A DNA stretch of 64,000 nt from Voacanga thouarsii. Lineage: Eukaryota > Streptophyta > Magnoliopsida > Gentianales > Apocynaceae. Each line of letters opens with the position of its first letter. Positions within the stretch are counted from its first letter, which is position 1. The DNA is taken from NCBI GenBank assembly GCA_026120185.1, contig JANUWF010001176.1:4411501-4475500 (forward strand), written 5' to 3'. Shown here one piece after another: positions 1-10,942 of this stretch. The translations under genes were made by a program, and so were the position numbers. The notes below the pieces were generated by a model. The model saw only the letters and a program-made list of their open reading frames with translations. It was not told the origin of the DNA and searched no databases.

Positions 1-1378
1 TATGGCTCTTGATCAAATATACTCTAAATTTTCCTTAACAAGATTTAAACTTTCAACTTACTAGAATTTATTTCCTAATCCATTAATTATCTTAAATAAC
101 AAATTAAACTAAGCTTATAAACCAATTCAATTATTGTTTTACCTTAAAGCTTGGGACACTAGGATCATGGTAGTAGTGAATTGAGTTGATTTAAAATTGA
201 GGAAGTGGATTGTGGCTTGAATCTGATTAAGATTTGTATTTGCCCATGTGGGGTTAGGTCATCTGTCCGAGACCTTGTTGTTGTGAGCAAGAATTAGGTA
301 AGCTCCTGCATAAAACCTATCGACGTGAAATGTTTTCTTATGGCAAGCTAAATATGGAGTGTATGGACACTCATTTATTTGAGGGCAATTGAGGGTTGAA
401 TTCATCTTTATTTCCAACGCTGGAATTATTCAAAAATTAATGAGCAGATTTTCCAAACTCGAAACTCTTTCTAAAACTGATTTCGCTCAAACCTTGGAAA
501 CCCTCAAATTTCTATTTTCATGTAGAGCAATGCTCTGTTCATTTTATCCCAAGTGGGAAACATCGTTGAGTACTCAATAAGGGTGGACTACTAGGACTAG
601 TCTTTGAAGGGTTCGGGTAAGTCTCTCAGCAGGTGGCCACCTCTGAGGGGTGAATCCTTCCTGGATAAGATGCCAGTTCCAGTGAGTCGTGCCGGTCCGA
701 GCTAGCAGTTTATTTTGTTTCAGTCAAGTGATTGTGTTTTTGTCGGAATGGACACCCGGCGGTTGTTTGGGTATAGAGAAGGAGGAGTATCTTGCCCAGT
801 AGGCCGATCACCTACTTTTGTCAGTCTGCACAATGTGTTAGGCATTCTGACTGGTTATGGGGCCCAAAGTGTGGTAACCCATATCCCTTTCTTTCTAGTG
901 GTTGATTTCATTACTTATGTATGGCTAAAAGAGCTAAAATGCCACTCTTGCTTTTGACTAATGTTTATTGCTTGTCAATGTTTCTCTTATAAAGATTTCA
1001 TACTTTGCATCCACAAACTGTTTCCACTAAACACCCAAAGCACACACGGACTTACTGTTATTTCTGTCTCACCACCTTTTATCATGATTTCAGGTTGATC
1101 CTATTGTGGGTGAGTAGCTACCTTGGAAGAGAATGTGTTTTTTTGATTTTATGTATTGCTTTGGGGAGACGAGAGTGGATGATTTTAATTATGGTTTTTG
1201 TTTTGGAATTTCATGGATGTACTTGTGCAGTATTTTGGGTTGTAATAAATTCTTTTTTTTAGATTGAGTATTATTTATTTCAGTAATTTTATTTGTGACC
1301 TAGTTATAAAGACCCCTTGTCCTTTGGACGGGGCGACATCCCTGGCCCTGGCGGGCCTAGGTCATCCGGGGTGTTACA
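1..1378. mobile_element. Right end of a long LTR-like repeat (copy A)
   Basis: This stretch is collinear with the right third of the repeat at 6609-10937. Shared landmarks include the block around 'ggatcatggtagtagtga', the 'cccggttgttgtttgggtata'-like segment, and the GC-rich end 'ctggcgggcctagg' followed by GGGGTGTTACA. It ends exactly as copy B ends, at the CA of position 1378. The left part lies outside the window, so neither length nor target duplication can be read. The end sequence, read on the minus strand as TGTAACACCCC, is typical of plant Ty3/gypsy LTR starts. It has no coding capacity. It interrupts the last codons of the env-like ORF to its right. Small ORFs here are chance. It could be a solo LTR or one end of a full element. 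Confidence 0.6.
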
Positions 1379-2867
1379 AATTCTGTTGGATTTTCTTTTA
1401 ACCACACATGCTTCTTTCTCATTCCAGATGAGACATATGGTTTGGAGGAGGCAGAAGCTGCTACAACTTCCTTAATTGGGGATTTTTCCTTGATTTGCAT
1501 AGTAGCATACACTTCCTCCGCTGCAGGCAGTTCTTGTTCAGTTTCTTTCTCCATGATAGGTTCTTCTTCTGTTACCTTTGCTTGAGCAGATATTGTAGGT
1601 GTAGATATTAGTTCATCAACTTTTGTTGTCTTTTCCATTGCTGTCAGTATATTTCCAAGACTTTGAAGCTCAGAATCAAGGATATCAAGTTTGACAGCCA
1701 GTGAGTTGATAGCATCCAAAAGACTCACTAATAGTCCCATGTCCTTTTCTTTTCCTTTAACAGAGGATTCTGCTTGAGGATCCTCCTCAAGCTTTCTTTT
1801 TGTCCCAACAGAAGGGGCAGACTTTCCTTCTGCTTTAATTTTCATCAATCTTTCTTTTTCTTTACCCTTGTATCTCTAAGGAACTGCCATTCATTGCCCA
1901 CACTTACATAACCCATTCTCTTAAAAGAATCAAAGTTATAAACATTCATTCTTGTCAGATCACACGGAACTAAATTTAAATCAACACTAAAATATCTGAA
2001 CACCTTGGTTAACAGATTTTCAAAAAGCAAAGCTTTGCTAGAGGTATTTCTCGATTGCAGCATCAACTTAGCAGCTAAAAATCCAAAACTAATTTGCCTT
2101 CCTTCTGCTAAAGCCAACATAATTGCTATCTGTAAAATATTTATGGAGGTCTTCTGACTGAAGCTCGGTACCACCATGGTAGAAACCATATGGTGCAAGA
2201 TCCTTCCAACTCTATTCAACCATTTTGTGTTTCTATTACCAAAGTTCCCAAAACTCCTTCTAGTAAAAATTTTCTCAAATTTCTTTAACTCAAATATGTC
2301 ACTTTCCTTTGGAAATTTATTTAACTCAAAATATTGAATCCCTCCATCCCTTACATCATAAATCCTATTTAGCAAACGATGATCAAACTCAATGTCCTTT
2401 CCTTTAACTCTTGAAACATACCACTGAATCATAAAACCTTCCCCAGTTTCCTCAAGATGACCTTTTCTTAAATTGGTATAAAATTCCCAAACAAGTGGAG
2501 TATATAAATTTTCATCAACAGAAAGTAAACTACCCTATCCAATATGTTCAAACATATCCAATACATTTGAAAGATTTAGAAGGGCTGAAGGATTAGCACG
2601 ATATCCAGAAATAACTATTCTGTTTCTTGAAACCCAGTCATTGTAATCAGATTCACATTTAGAGTCTATGAAACAGAGTACCTAATTTCCAGAACTCTCT
2701 TATTCCAGTGAAGACTTTAATGAGCCATAGTGTGATGCCGAGAAGTCTGGTTCAGGGGAGACTTCTTTTCCTTTTGCTTTGCTCAAAGTTGAACCCTTCT
2801 TCTTTGTCTTCGGAGACATTTTATGCACCTTCTTGGGTTTTGGTGCAGATGATTTCGTTTTTACCAT
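1379..2867 (-). pseudogene. Env-like third ORF of the SIRE-type copia element
   Basis: Starts at a methionine at 2867 with a Lys/Ser/Pro-rich basic N-terminus (MVKTKSSAPKPKK). A stretch with stops follows (about 2700-2433). Then comes a 195-residue open stretch (2432-1845) containing a segment like 'VSRVKGKDIEFDHRLLNRIY'. This resembles the conserved core of plant retrotransposon env-like or 'putative plant transposon protein' (Transposase_32-like) ORFs. A further 163-residue frame (1848 leftward) is acidic, Lys/Glu-rich and probably coiled-coil. It reads to 1379 and is then cut by repeat copy A, which supplies a false C-terminus. Function of this ORF class is unknown. The identification rests on motif memory and position downstream of RNase H. 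Confidence 0.6.
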
Positions 2868-3304
2868 TAAAAAGATTAGGTTTTTTTTTAAAGAAGAAGA
2901 ACACAGAGAGTTTTTTTGGAAGAAGTCGGTTATAGAGATTTGGAGGAGAGAAGAAGTGAAGTGCTTTGTATATCTGGAGAAATATGATATAAAGTGCATT
3001 GAAAAGATAAATTTTAATACAAAGATTTAGAGAAACCCGCAAACCAGCATTTTGAAATTCAAAAATTGGAATATAGAAGCAGTTATTTAAAAAATATAGA
3101 GTATATAAAGTGTTTTGGATTTTGACCCATCCTGAAATAATCATCCAAATGAAACCTTTTTCAGAAATGCATTTTGGGTGAGGGATTTGGACTCAGATAC
3201 TGCGTCCAAAAGGTTGTTGGAGTGTTTTGGATACAAACACTATGTCCAAAAACTCCGTCTTTACTAATCCTACAAAATAAAGAAGACTTATGCCACCATG
3301 TTAG
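2868..3304. other. Non-coding spacer between pol and the env-like ORF
   Basis: This stretch separates the end of the copia RNase H frame from the env-like ORF. Small ORFs on both strands are not supported. A segment near 3130-3260 with repeated 'tccaaaa' words is loosely like a part of the SIRE LTR at 43.4-43.6 kb, but not enough to call it an LTR. Confidence 0.4.
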
Positions 3305-4054
3305 TTATGAGATTTATGTAATTCCCAATCCTCTTCTTAGATTGTTGAATCTTTCTTCAGTTAGAGATTTTGTAAAGATATCTACAAGTTGTTCATTAGT
3401 TGAAATATATTCAACACATACATCGCCTTTAAGCACATAATCTCAAATGAAATGATGTTTAACTTCTATATGCTTTGTCCTAGAATATTGAACAGGATTT
3501 TTTGTTAGATTGATATCACTTATATTGTCACATAATATAGGTATGCAATTAAAGTTAAGACCAAAATCAAGTAATGTATTCTTCATCCACAAAATTTGTG
3601 CACAAGAACTGCCGGCGGCAATATATTCAACCTCAGTTGTGGATAAGGATACACAAGCCTGCTTTTTACTGTGCCATAACACAAAAAAGTCTCGAAGAAA
3701 TTAATAATGGCCACTAGTACTTTTTCTTTCAACTTTACAGCCTACATAATCTGCATTATTGTATCCTATATGATTAAATGTGTTAGTGTGAGGATACCAT
3801 AAGCTATAATCATATATGCCAATTAGATATCGAAGTATATGTTTTACTGGACATAGATGTGATTCTTTTGGACAAGATTGAAAATGAGCACAAAGATATA
3901 CTGAAAACATAATGTTAGGTCGGTTAGCAGTAAAATAGAGTAAGTTTCCAATCATACCTCTATACTTATGTTCATCTACCTTCTTACCCTTTTCATCTTG
4001 GTTAAATTTTATAGAAGTACTCATAGGTGTGCAGGTTTCTTTTGCTTCATTCAT
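3305..4054 (-). pseudogene. Copia RNase H domain (SIRE-like)
   Basis: Two minus-strand frames cover the RNase H and the end of the connection region. The first (4054-3701) has 'YRGMIGNLLYFTANRPNIMF', then 'ILRYLIGIYDYSLWYP' and 'GYNNADYVGCKVERKSTSG', matching the copia pattern 'MIGSLLYLTASRPDI ... SDADWAG ... RKSTSG'. The second (3682-3443) has 'SLSTTEVEYIAAGSSCAQILW' and 'PVQYSRTKHIEVKHHFI'. The match then continues past a stop to a tail around 'FTKSLTEERFNNLRRGLGI' near 3310. A stop and frameshift near 3690-3700 break the domain. The catalytic Asp of the D-A-D-W motif is retained as NADY, so one change is visible. Confidence 0.85.
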
Positions 4055-4955
4055 TCCAAAACCTTTTGAGCAACTCCTTGGTATACATAGCTTGATTTAT
4101 GAAGATTCCATCCTTGGTTTGCTTAATTTATAGCCCGAGGAAGAAGTTTAGTTCTCCCATCATACTCATTTCGAATTCTTGTTGCATTGTCTTAGCAAAC
4201 ATCTTGCACAAAGAGTCATTAGTAGCACTAAAAATGATATCATCAACATAGATTTTAACAATTAGTAGATCACCAAAATTGTTAGATTTGATGAACAAAG
4301 TGGTATCGATCAAGCCTCTTGAAAAACCTTTTTAAATCAAGAAACCACTAAGCCTCTCATACCAAGCTCGTGGAGCTTGCTTTAATCCATAAAGAGCTTT
4401 AAAAAATTTGAAAACGTGATTTGGAAAGTGCTCATGAATACAACCAGGAGGTTGTTCAACATATACTTCCTCCTCAATAAAACTATTTAGGAATGTACTC
4501 TTAACATCCATTTGACAGAGTATGAAATTTTTGAAGGATGTAAAAGCAAGAAGCATTCTTATAGACTTTGGTCTGGCAACAAGAGCAAATGTCTCATCAT
4601 AATCAATACCATCTTCTTGATTAAATCCTTGGGTGACTAATCTAGCTTTATTTCTAATCACAGCTTCATTTTCATCAAGTTTATTTCTAAATACCCACTT
4701 GGTACCAATAACTGGATGATCAAGAGGTATAAGGACAAGTTTCCAAACTTGATTTCTTTCAAATTGGTTTAATTCTTCTTGCATAGCAATAATCCAAAAT
4801 TCATCATGCAGTGCTATATCAATACAGTTAGATTCTATATTTGAGAGAAGAGCAAAGTTATCTATGAAATACCATCTAGTTTTAACTCCATAGTTTAGAT
4901 CACCAATGATTTGTTCCTTGGGATGACCTATTTTGTATCTCCAATCTTTTGGCAA
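4055..4955 (-). pseudogene. Copia reverse transcriptase domain (SIRE-like)
   Basis: The main minus-strand frame (4955-4332) contains 'WIIAMQEELNQFERNQVW', 'PVIGTKWVFRNKLDENEAVI', 'RLVTQGFNQEDGIDYDETFA' and 'ALYGLKQAPRAWYERLSGFL', which are the standard Ty1/copia reverse transcriptase blocks. After a stop near 4330 the palm continues at 4313-4128 with the catalytic YVDD box (KIYVDDIIFSATND). A further break is present before the RNase H frames. The active-site aspartates are intact but the reading frame is not, so this is a decayed copy. Confidence 0.9.
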
Positions 4956-5865
4956 TTATTGATTCGTAGAATCTTCAGTTTGTTTCTTTCCTTGTTCAAC
5001 TTGTTGCTCTTCAATTTCTTCTTCTTTTGCATGAGTATCTAGCAGTAGAGCTTTGATTTGGTATTTTCTGACTTCCTTTGAACTTCCTACACCACCATCA
5101 TCTTTTTTTGAAGCATAAATGTTAAATTCATCAAATACAATATGCATGGATTCTTCCACACAAAGAGTTCGTTTATTGTACACTCTCTATGCCTTTTTGT
5201 TGGAAGAGTATCCAAGAAATATGGCCTCATCGGATTTGCTATCAAATTTTCCATGATTATCTTGGGTATTAAGGACAAAACATTTACAACTAAACACTTT
5301 AAAGTAAGACATTGATGGAGTTTTGTCACACATAAGTTCAAAAGGTGTTTTTTTTCAAAAATGGTCTCAGCATAACTCGGTTTACTATATAGCAAGCTGT
5401 ATTAACAGCTTTAGCCCAAAAATATTTTGGAAGGGCATTTTCATAAAGCATTGATCTAGCCATTTCTTGCAAAGTGCGATTTTTTCTCTCAACAACACCA
5501 TTTTGTTGAGGAGTTCTGGTTGCTGAAAAATTGTGAAAAACTTTATTTTCATCACAGAAGTGTGTAAATTCATTGTTGGAAAATTCTTTACCATTATCAC
5601 TTCCAATAGAAATCAGTTTGCATCCAATAGAGTTTTGGACACGTTTAATCAGTTTCAAAAATTCAGAAAAGGCTTCATCCTTTTGTCCAAGAAATAAAGT
5701 CCAAGTAAATCTAGAGAAATCATCAAGTAGTGCATATGTATACTTTTTACCTCCAAGACTAACAGTCCTCATTGGTCCAAACAAATTGAGAGGTTTTCAG
5801 GTTCAAATCATTTTTTTGGGTTTAAAGGAGGTTTTGATTTGTTTTCCAAATTAACACACATCACA
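4956..5865 (-). pseudogene. Copia integrase core and C-terminal region
   Basis: The frame at 5784-5338 carries the integrase core. The first Asp lies in 'LLDDFSRFTW', the second in 'IGSDNGKEFSNNEF', and the Glu in 'PQQNGVVERKNRTLQEMARS', followed by 'KYFWAKAVNTACYIVNR', giving a visible DD35E triad. Downstream (5395-4956) is the variable linker to reverse transcriptase in two overlapping frames, joined by a frameshift near a poly(T) run at 5349-5354. The zinc-binding part lies just upstream, with protease, in the next feature. Confidence 0.88.
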
Positions 5866-6378
5866 AATTTTTCTTTTATCAAACTTCATTTTGGGCAGTC
5901 CCCTAACAAGCTCTTTTGAGGACAATTTATTTAGTAAATCAAAAGATACATGACCTAATCTTCTATGCCAAAGATAACTATCATTGTCATGTACAGATAG
6001 GTATCTAATATCATTAGCTATAAGGTCATTTAGATAGAATACATACATATTTCCAACACATTTAGCAATAAAGATTGTTTTAAGATTTGAGCTGCCCATT
6101 ATAGAACAACAATCCTTTTCAAAGATGACTTTGCAGCCATTATCACATAGTTGGCTAATGCTAAGTAAGTTATATTTCAAATCATCAATTAGTAACACTT
6201 GTTTTATAATGGTTGGGGAACCTTTACCAATATTACCAATGTCAAGAATCTTTCCTTTTTTCTTATCTCCAAATGTAATGAATCCTTCATTTGTGGTCTG
6301 TATATCCTCTAACAAAGCTACGTTTCCAGTCATGTGTCTTAAACAACCGCTGTCCAATAACCACTTGGTGAAGCTCAA
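5851..6378 (-). pseudogene. Copia protease and GAG-pre-integrase region
   Basis: A 175-residue minus-strand frame opens with 'WLLDSGCLRHMTGNVALLED', the copia aspartic protease site (DSG). It continues through 'LLSISQLCDNGCKVIFEKD' into the integrase zinc-binding region 'YLWHRRLGHVSFDLLNKLS', ending at 'KICDVC'. The usual serine after the Cys of DSGC-S-RHMTG is Leu here. The frame stops just before the integrase core, so the polyprotein is broken here too. Upstream of it (6379-6608) is low-quality gag/protease spacer that runs into repeat copy B. Confidence 0.88.
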
Positions 6379-6608
6379 AGAATGTGCCTATACAAGAAAA
6401 TGAGAAGTGATTTTTGGTACCTACACTTTCTTGGGTCTATGGAGGTTAGTAACATTTCCTTTAATTTTCCAGAAAGTTATTCCACTGGATTCCACTTTTC
6501 TTTTAATAAGACATCTCAATACTATATGTCCCAGTTTTTCACTATATGTGCAAGTTTTGTGTGTTGGGTAACATAAGAAAGATTTGACAAATTAAGGCTC
6601 GTGAATTT
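6379..6608 (-). pseudogene. Copia gag-protease spacer, left of the inserted repeat
   Basis: This short copia segment lies between protease and the insertion point at 6608/6609. It contains the left half of a tandem unit ('aaggctcgtgaatttt') whose continuation and second copy lie at 10938-11070 on the other side of the insertion. This shows that both sides were once contiguous. No clear motif is left in the translation. Confidence 0.6.
6604..6608. repeat. Target-site duplication (left), AATTT
   Basis: AATTT directly precedes the TGTGAAACCCC end of the inserted repeat. It matches AATTT at 10938-10942 after the GGGGTGTTACA end. Confidence 0.75.
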
Positions 6609-6852
6609 TGTGAAACCCCAGTCAAAACCAACCTTAGAGTAAGGGGGTTGGAATGTATATCATATTTTATTGCATGTTTAAATATATTTTTATATGATTT
6701 TATGTACTTTAGATTTGTATTTTCTAGTCTAGGGGGCTTGGATATGATTATTGAGTAAGAAGGGCAAAATGATAAATTTTGGTTGAGGTGAAAATAGGGA
6801 GATAGCCTGAGGATTAAATAGGAAAAATATTTTAGAGAGAATAAAAACAAGA

Positions 6853-6925
6853 GTTGTTGTGGTATAGTGGTTAGAGCATTGAAATTAATTCTTGAGGTAT
6901 TGGGTTCAAATTCCATCATTGGAGC
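6853..6925 (+). repeat. Degenerate tRNA-like block with A and B boxes
   Basis: TGGTATAGTGG (6860-6870) resembles a polymerase III A box and GGTTCAAATTC (6903-6913) matches the B-box consensus, 33 nt apart. The T-arm can be partly paired, but I could not pair an acceptor stem. It is therefore not a functional tRNA gene; a tRNA-derived SINE head or tRNA pseudogene inside the repeat is more likely. Confidence 0.45.
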
Positions 6926-8559
6926 TTTAGCATGATTAAATTTTATTTTTTGCTTGGGAAGTGATATTTTCAGCCTTATGTGCTTTAGAATAGGGTAGAG
7001 GTGTTGTCCTAGGGGAGACATGATAGAGGTATCCTAATCCTATTCTTTTGCCCTACACAAAATTCCTAAGGGAATTAATTCCTCCTTGATCCTTAATTTT
7101 TTCTAATTCTCAATTTGTTAGATTGGTTAAATTTGTTCTAGCCAATTTTCATTCCAGAAATTTCAGTAAAGTGCTATGGCTTTGAATGTTCAAAATGTCT
7201 TAGTAAAAGACATCTTATGGACAAAAAGTGTGGAAGAGATGGGGAAGGTTCCAAGAGAATTAATTCCCCTAGTGAACCTTCTAAACTTCACTCAAGCTAG
7301 GTTCATTTTCCTTCATGTAATGAACTGAAAATTTTCCAGCTTTTTGTGCCTTCAAGGTGTCGAAATTCTCAGCCATTATTCCCTCCCAAATGCTGCCAGA
7401 AAATGGCCCTTTTGATCAGCTTGAAATCTGGAATTTTCTGGTTAATTTCAGGCTGCACAAATGCTGTACAAAACTAGAAAAATTTCTGATTGAAATCGCA
7501 GCTTTGGTGGTCTTCAACTAAGCTATTTTCTTCCAGTTTTCTCTCAGCTCCTTAGCCATGTTTTTCCTCCATGAAGCAGGATGGAAACCAGCCATGAAAG
7601 TCCTCTAAAATCTCTTTCAAACTCTCTGCAACCTGGCTGGAAAGTGGCAGCTGAAACTGCCCAGAAAAATTCCAGCAATGGCGAAATTCTGTGTAGTAAT
7701 TTTTCAGCTTTGTTTCCTATTCCAGCCCTAGCCGAAACTTCATCTTTCTTCCGCACAAACCACTCTTAAACAGCCATGAACTGAACTCCATTGTCTTCCC
7801 CAAGCTTCTGCATGAAAACTAGACATGACTGCCCTAAAATATCTCCAACAAATTACTGCAATCATGCCTTGATTGGATACCAAAATTCCAGCAACCTTAA
7901 TTTAGCAACCTTCCAAAAAATGTCGCTCAAACAACCAAACCTTAGCTCTCCTTTACACTCCTTCTTTTCAGCCACCATTAGCCTTCTTCAACCAGCTTGC
8001 ATCCAGCCAAATCACAGAGCAACAATTCGGCCATAGCAGCTTCCAAAAAGCTTCCATTGAACAAAGATATTCTTGCTATATTTTGTTTCCAAATTTGATT
8101 CCCAAAAATATTCTTTTAGGATTTCAACAACCAGTCTTTCCTTTTCCTTTCAAACCAGAAAAATCATCTACCTAAACTACACAAGCAATTCGGCCACTGC
8201 ACACACACAGAATTTCGGCAGCTTCCAATCTAAAATCTCTCCATTCTCTTCAACCTTCAAGCACACATAGAACACCAAGAACACCTACTCATTTTTTTCG
8301 CCTAATACCTCTCCAAACCACTTCAAACTTCTTCCAAAAATTCCAGATTGCATCTACTCACTATTGTGAGTCCATTCATACCATTTTTAACATCAAACTC
8401 CAAAATCCAACTTGCTCTTTTAGATCAAAAATCAGAATTTTTGTGAAGGCTCAAGAATACCTTCAAGATAGGTTTGTTCAATCAACTTCATCTTCACTAA
8501 TCTTTGATCTCTAATAAATATATATATGAATAAGCATGCTAATGGACTCTCTTCTTCTT

Positions 8560-8583
8560 TTCTCTCTCTCTCTCTCTCTCTCT
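8560..8583. repeat. (TC)n microsatellite
   Basis: About 12 uninterrupted TC units within the copy B repeat. Confidence 0.95.
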
Positions 8584-10937
8584 TGGTCGAATGCCCTCTC
8601 CTTCTTAGCCGAATGACTTCTTCACCAATGGTCATGCTTTCTACATCTCCCTTGGACGGATTTAGTCATCTAGAAGTTGAGATCCATTTGAAACTCCTTC
8701 AAGGTACTCATAAATCAAGTAAGTCTTTTCAACCCTCCTTTTTAAATTCTAGATTCATGTCTCTAGGATGATATTGGTAGGAGATGGATTATGAATAGGA
8801 TTTGAGCATGTATTGTTGTGATGAGTAGAGATTGAAGCATGAATAAATGTGTGATTATGATGGAGATGGGATTTATGCATGAGTTGATTATCTTGGTTGA
8901 TTGTATGGTGTTTTTAGGGTTTAATGTATTTCTCCATGTCATAAGTAGTATTTGTGGTCAAGTATGCTAGAGATTGTGTCACCTATGATAAATAGGATTT
9001 ATATTCAAGTATGATTATTGAAGCTATGATTATGTTTATGTTAGTAGAGGTTGGATCATGCCTTAATAAATTTAGATCTATGCTTTTATTCATGATTTGG
9101 ATGATTTGATAAATTGGAGGGAGTCTATATTCATGATTGTGGTTAGCAATAGAAATATGATCATGAACTAGTTGTCCCTAAGCTAATCTTTATTTCATCA
9201 ATAAAATATTTAATATTATAATTTTTGCTAGTAAATTCGAAAACCTTAGGAAGGTAGATTTGGATAATTATATAAGGATATTTTAGTCAAAGAAATGATA
9301 GCTTTTATTTCAAGAAATAAAATATATAGATAATATATAATAATAATATCAAATAAAGCCTTTTATATGAATAATCATAATAAGTAAAAATATTAAATTT
9401 GTAAGTCTTATATTCATAAATATCATTAAAATTTATTATCTTTCAATTATTATCTTTTAATCAAAACCTGTTAAAAATTATTTATTAGCTTTCAATCAAG
9501 ACCAATTAAAATTTATTTTCAACTAATTTTAATTAGCAATTATTTTCAAATAATTAATTATTAGTAAATCATTATTTTTACCTAATACCACATAGGACTC
9601 TTCATCAAATAAACTCTAAATTATTCTTAGCAAGAATTAAACCTTTAACTTATTAGTACCTATTTCCCAAAACACTAATTATTTTAAATATCAAATTTGA
9701 CTTAGCTTATAAACCTTTTTATTTATTATTTGGCCTTAAAACTTGGGATATTAGGATCATGGTAGTAGTGAGTTGAGCTAGTCTTATTTGTGAAAGTGGA
9801 TTTTAGCTTGAGTTTGATTGTGGTTTATATTTACCCCAGGCGGGGTTGGGTCAGCAGTTGAAGATCTTTATTTTATCTCAAGCTAAGGATCAGGTAAGCT
9901 CCTACATAAAACATGATTGATGTAAAATGTTTATTATGGCAAGCCAAATGTAGAGTACATGGACACTCATTTCTGCAAAGGCAATTGAGGATTGACTCCT
10001 TACTTATTTTAGTCTAGATTTACTCAAACTCAAAACTCTTTCTAAAACTGATTTTGACAAAGACTTTGAAAACCCTTAATTGCCATTGTGGAACTATGTT
10101 TTGTTCATTTTTCCTAAGTGGGATACGTTACATTGAGTACTCAATAAGGGTGGACTGCTAGGGCTAGTCTTTGAGGGGTTAGGGTAAGTCTCTCAGTAGA
10201 TGGCCACCTCTGAAGGGTGAGTCTAGCCCGAATAAGATGTCAGTCCAGTAGGTCATGCCGGTCTGAGCTAGCAGTTTAGTTTTCAGTCAAGTGACTGTGT
10301 TTTGCCGGAATAGACACCCGGTTGTTGTTTGGGTATAGAGAAGGAGGAGTGTCTTGCCCAGTAGGTCAATCACCTACCTTTTTGTCAGTCTTCACAAAGT
10401 GTCGGCATTCTGACCGGTTATGGGACCCAATGTACGGTAACCCATGATCATTTCTTCTGAGTGGTTGATTTTATTGATTATGTATGGTTGGAAAAGCTAA
10501 AACACCACTCTTGATTTTGACTAATGTTTATTGCTTGACAGTATTTCTCTTATAAAGATTTTATACTTTGCATTCAGGAATTGTTTTCATTGGACACCCA
10601 AAGCACACACGGACTTACTGATATTTTTGTCTCATCACCATTTTTACCATGATTTTAGGTCGATCCTGCTGTGGGGATAAGTAGCTAGATATTGCCTGCC
10701 TTGGAAGATTTTCTAATATTTGAGTTGTGTAATGCTTTGGGGAGTTGAGAGTGGATAATTTTATTTTGGATTTGTTTTTGGAATTCTTGGATTTATTCTT
10801 GGGTTGTAATAAATTTTAAGTTAAAGTATTATTTTTATTCCGCAATTTTATTTGTGTGACCTAGTTATAAAAACCCCTTATCCTTTGGACAGGGAGACAT
10901 CCCCGGCCCTGGCGGGTCTAGGTAGTGGGGTGTTACA

Positions 10938-10942
10938 AATTT
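10938..10942. repeat. Target-site duplication (right), AATTT
   Basis: AATTT follows the CA end of copy B and matches 6604-6608. Confidence 0.75.

Larger units (their letters stand above)
6609..10937. mobile_element. 4.3-kb solo LTR-like insertion (copy B)
   Basis: It begins TGTGAAACCCC and ends GGGGTGTTACA, forming an imperfect 11-bp inverted pair with the TG...CA of an LTR. It is flanked by the 5-bp duplication AATTT. Its right 1.35 kb matches 1-1378. No gag, pol or second LTR is visible inside, so a solo LTR left by recombination is the simplest reading. LTRs of this size are known in some plant gypsy lineages, and TGTAACACCCC on the minus strand suggests minus orientation. It contains a tRNA-like A/B-box block, a (TC)n tract and AT-rich sequence. 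The many short ORFs (for example at 7544-8270) show no recognisable domain. It could also be a non-autonomous element that lost its LTR pair. Confidence 0.7.

Noticed and set aside
3110..3290. Possible LTR of the copia element just after pol
   Set aside because: Only short 'tccaaaa' words are shared with the SIRE LTR at 43.4 kb. There is no TG/CA boundary, and an env-like ORF of the same element lies beyond it.
7544..8270. Several 60-80 residue ORFs on both strands
   Set aside because: No domain, overlapping frames, and located within a solo LTR-like repeat.
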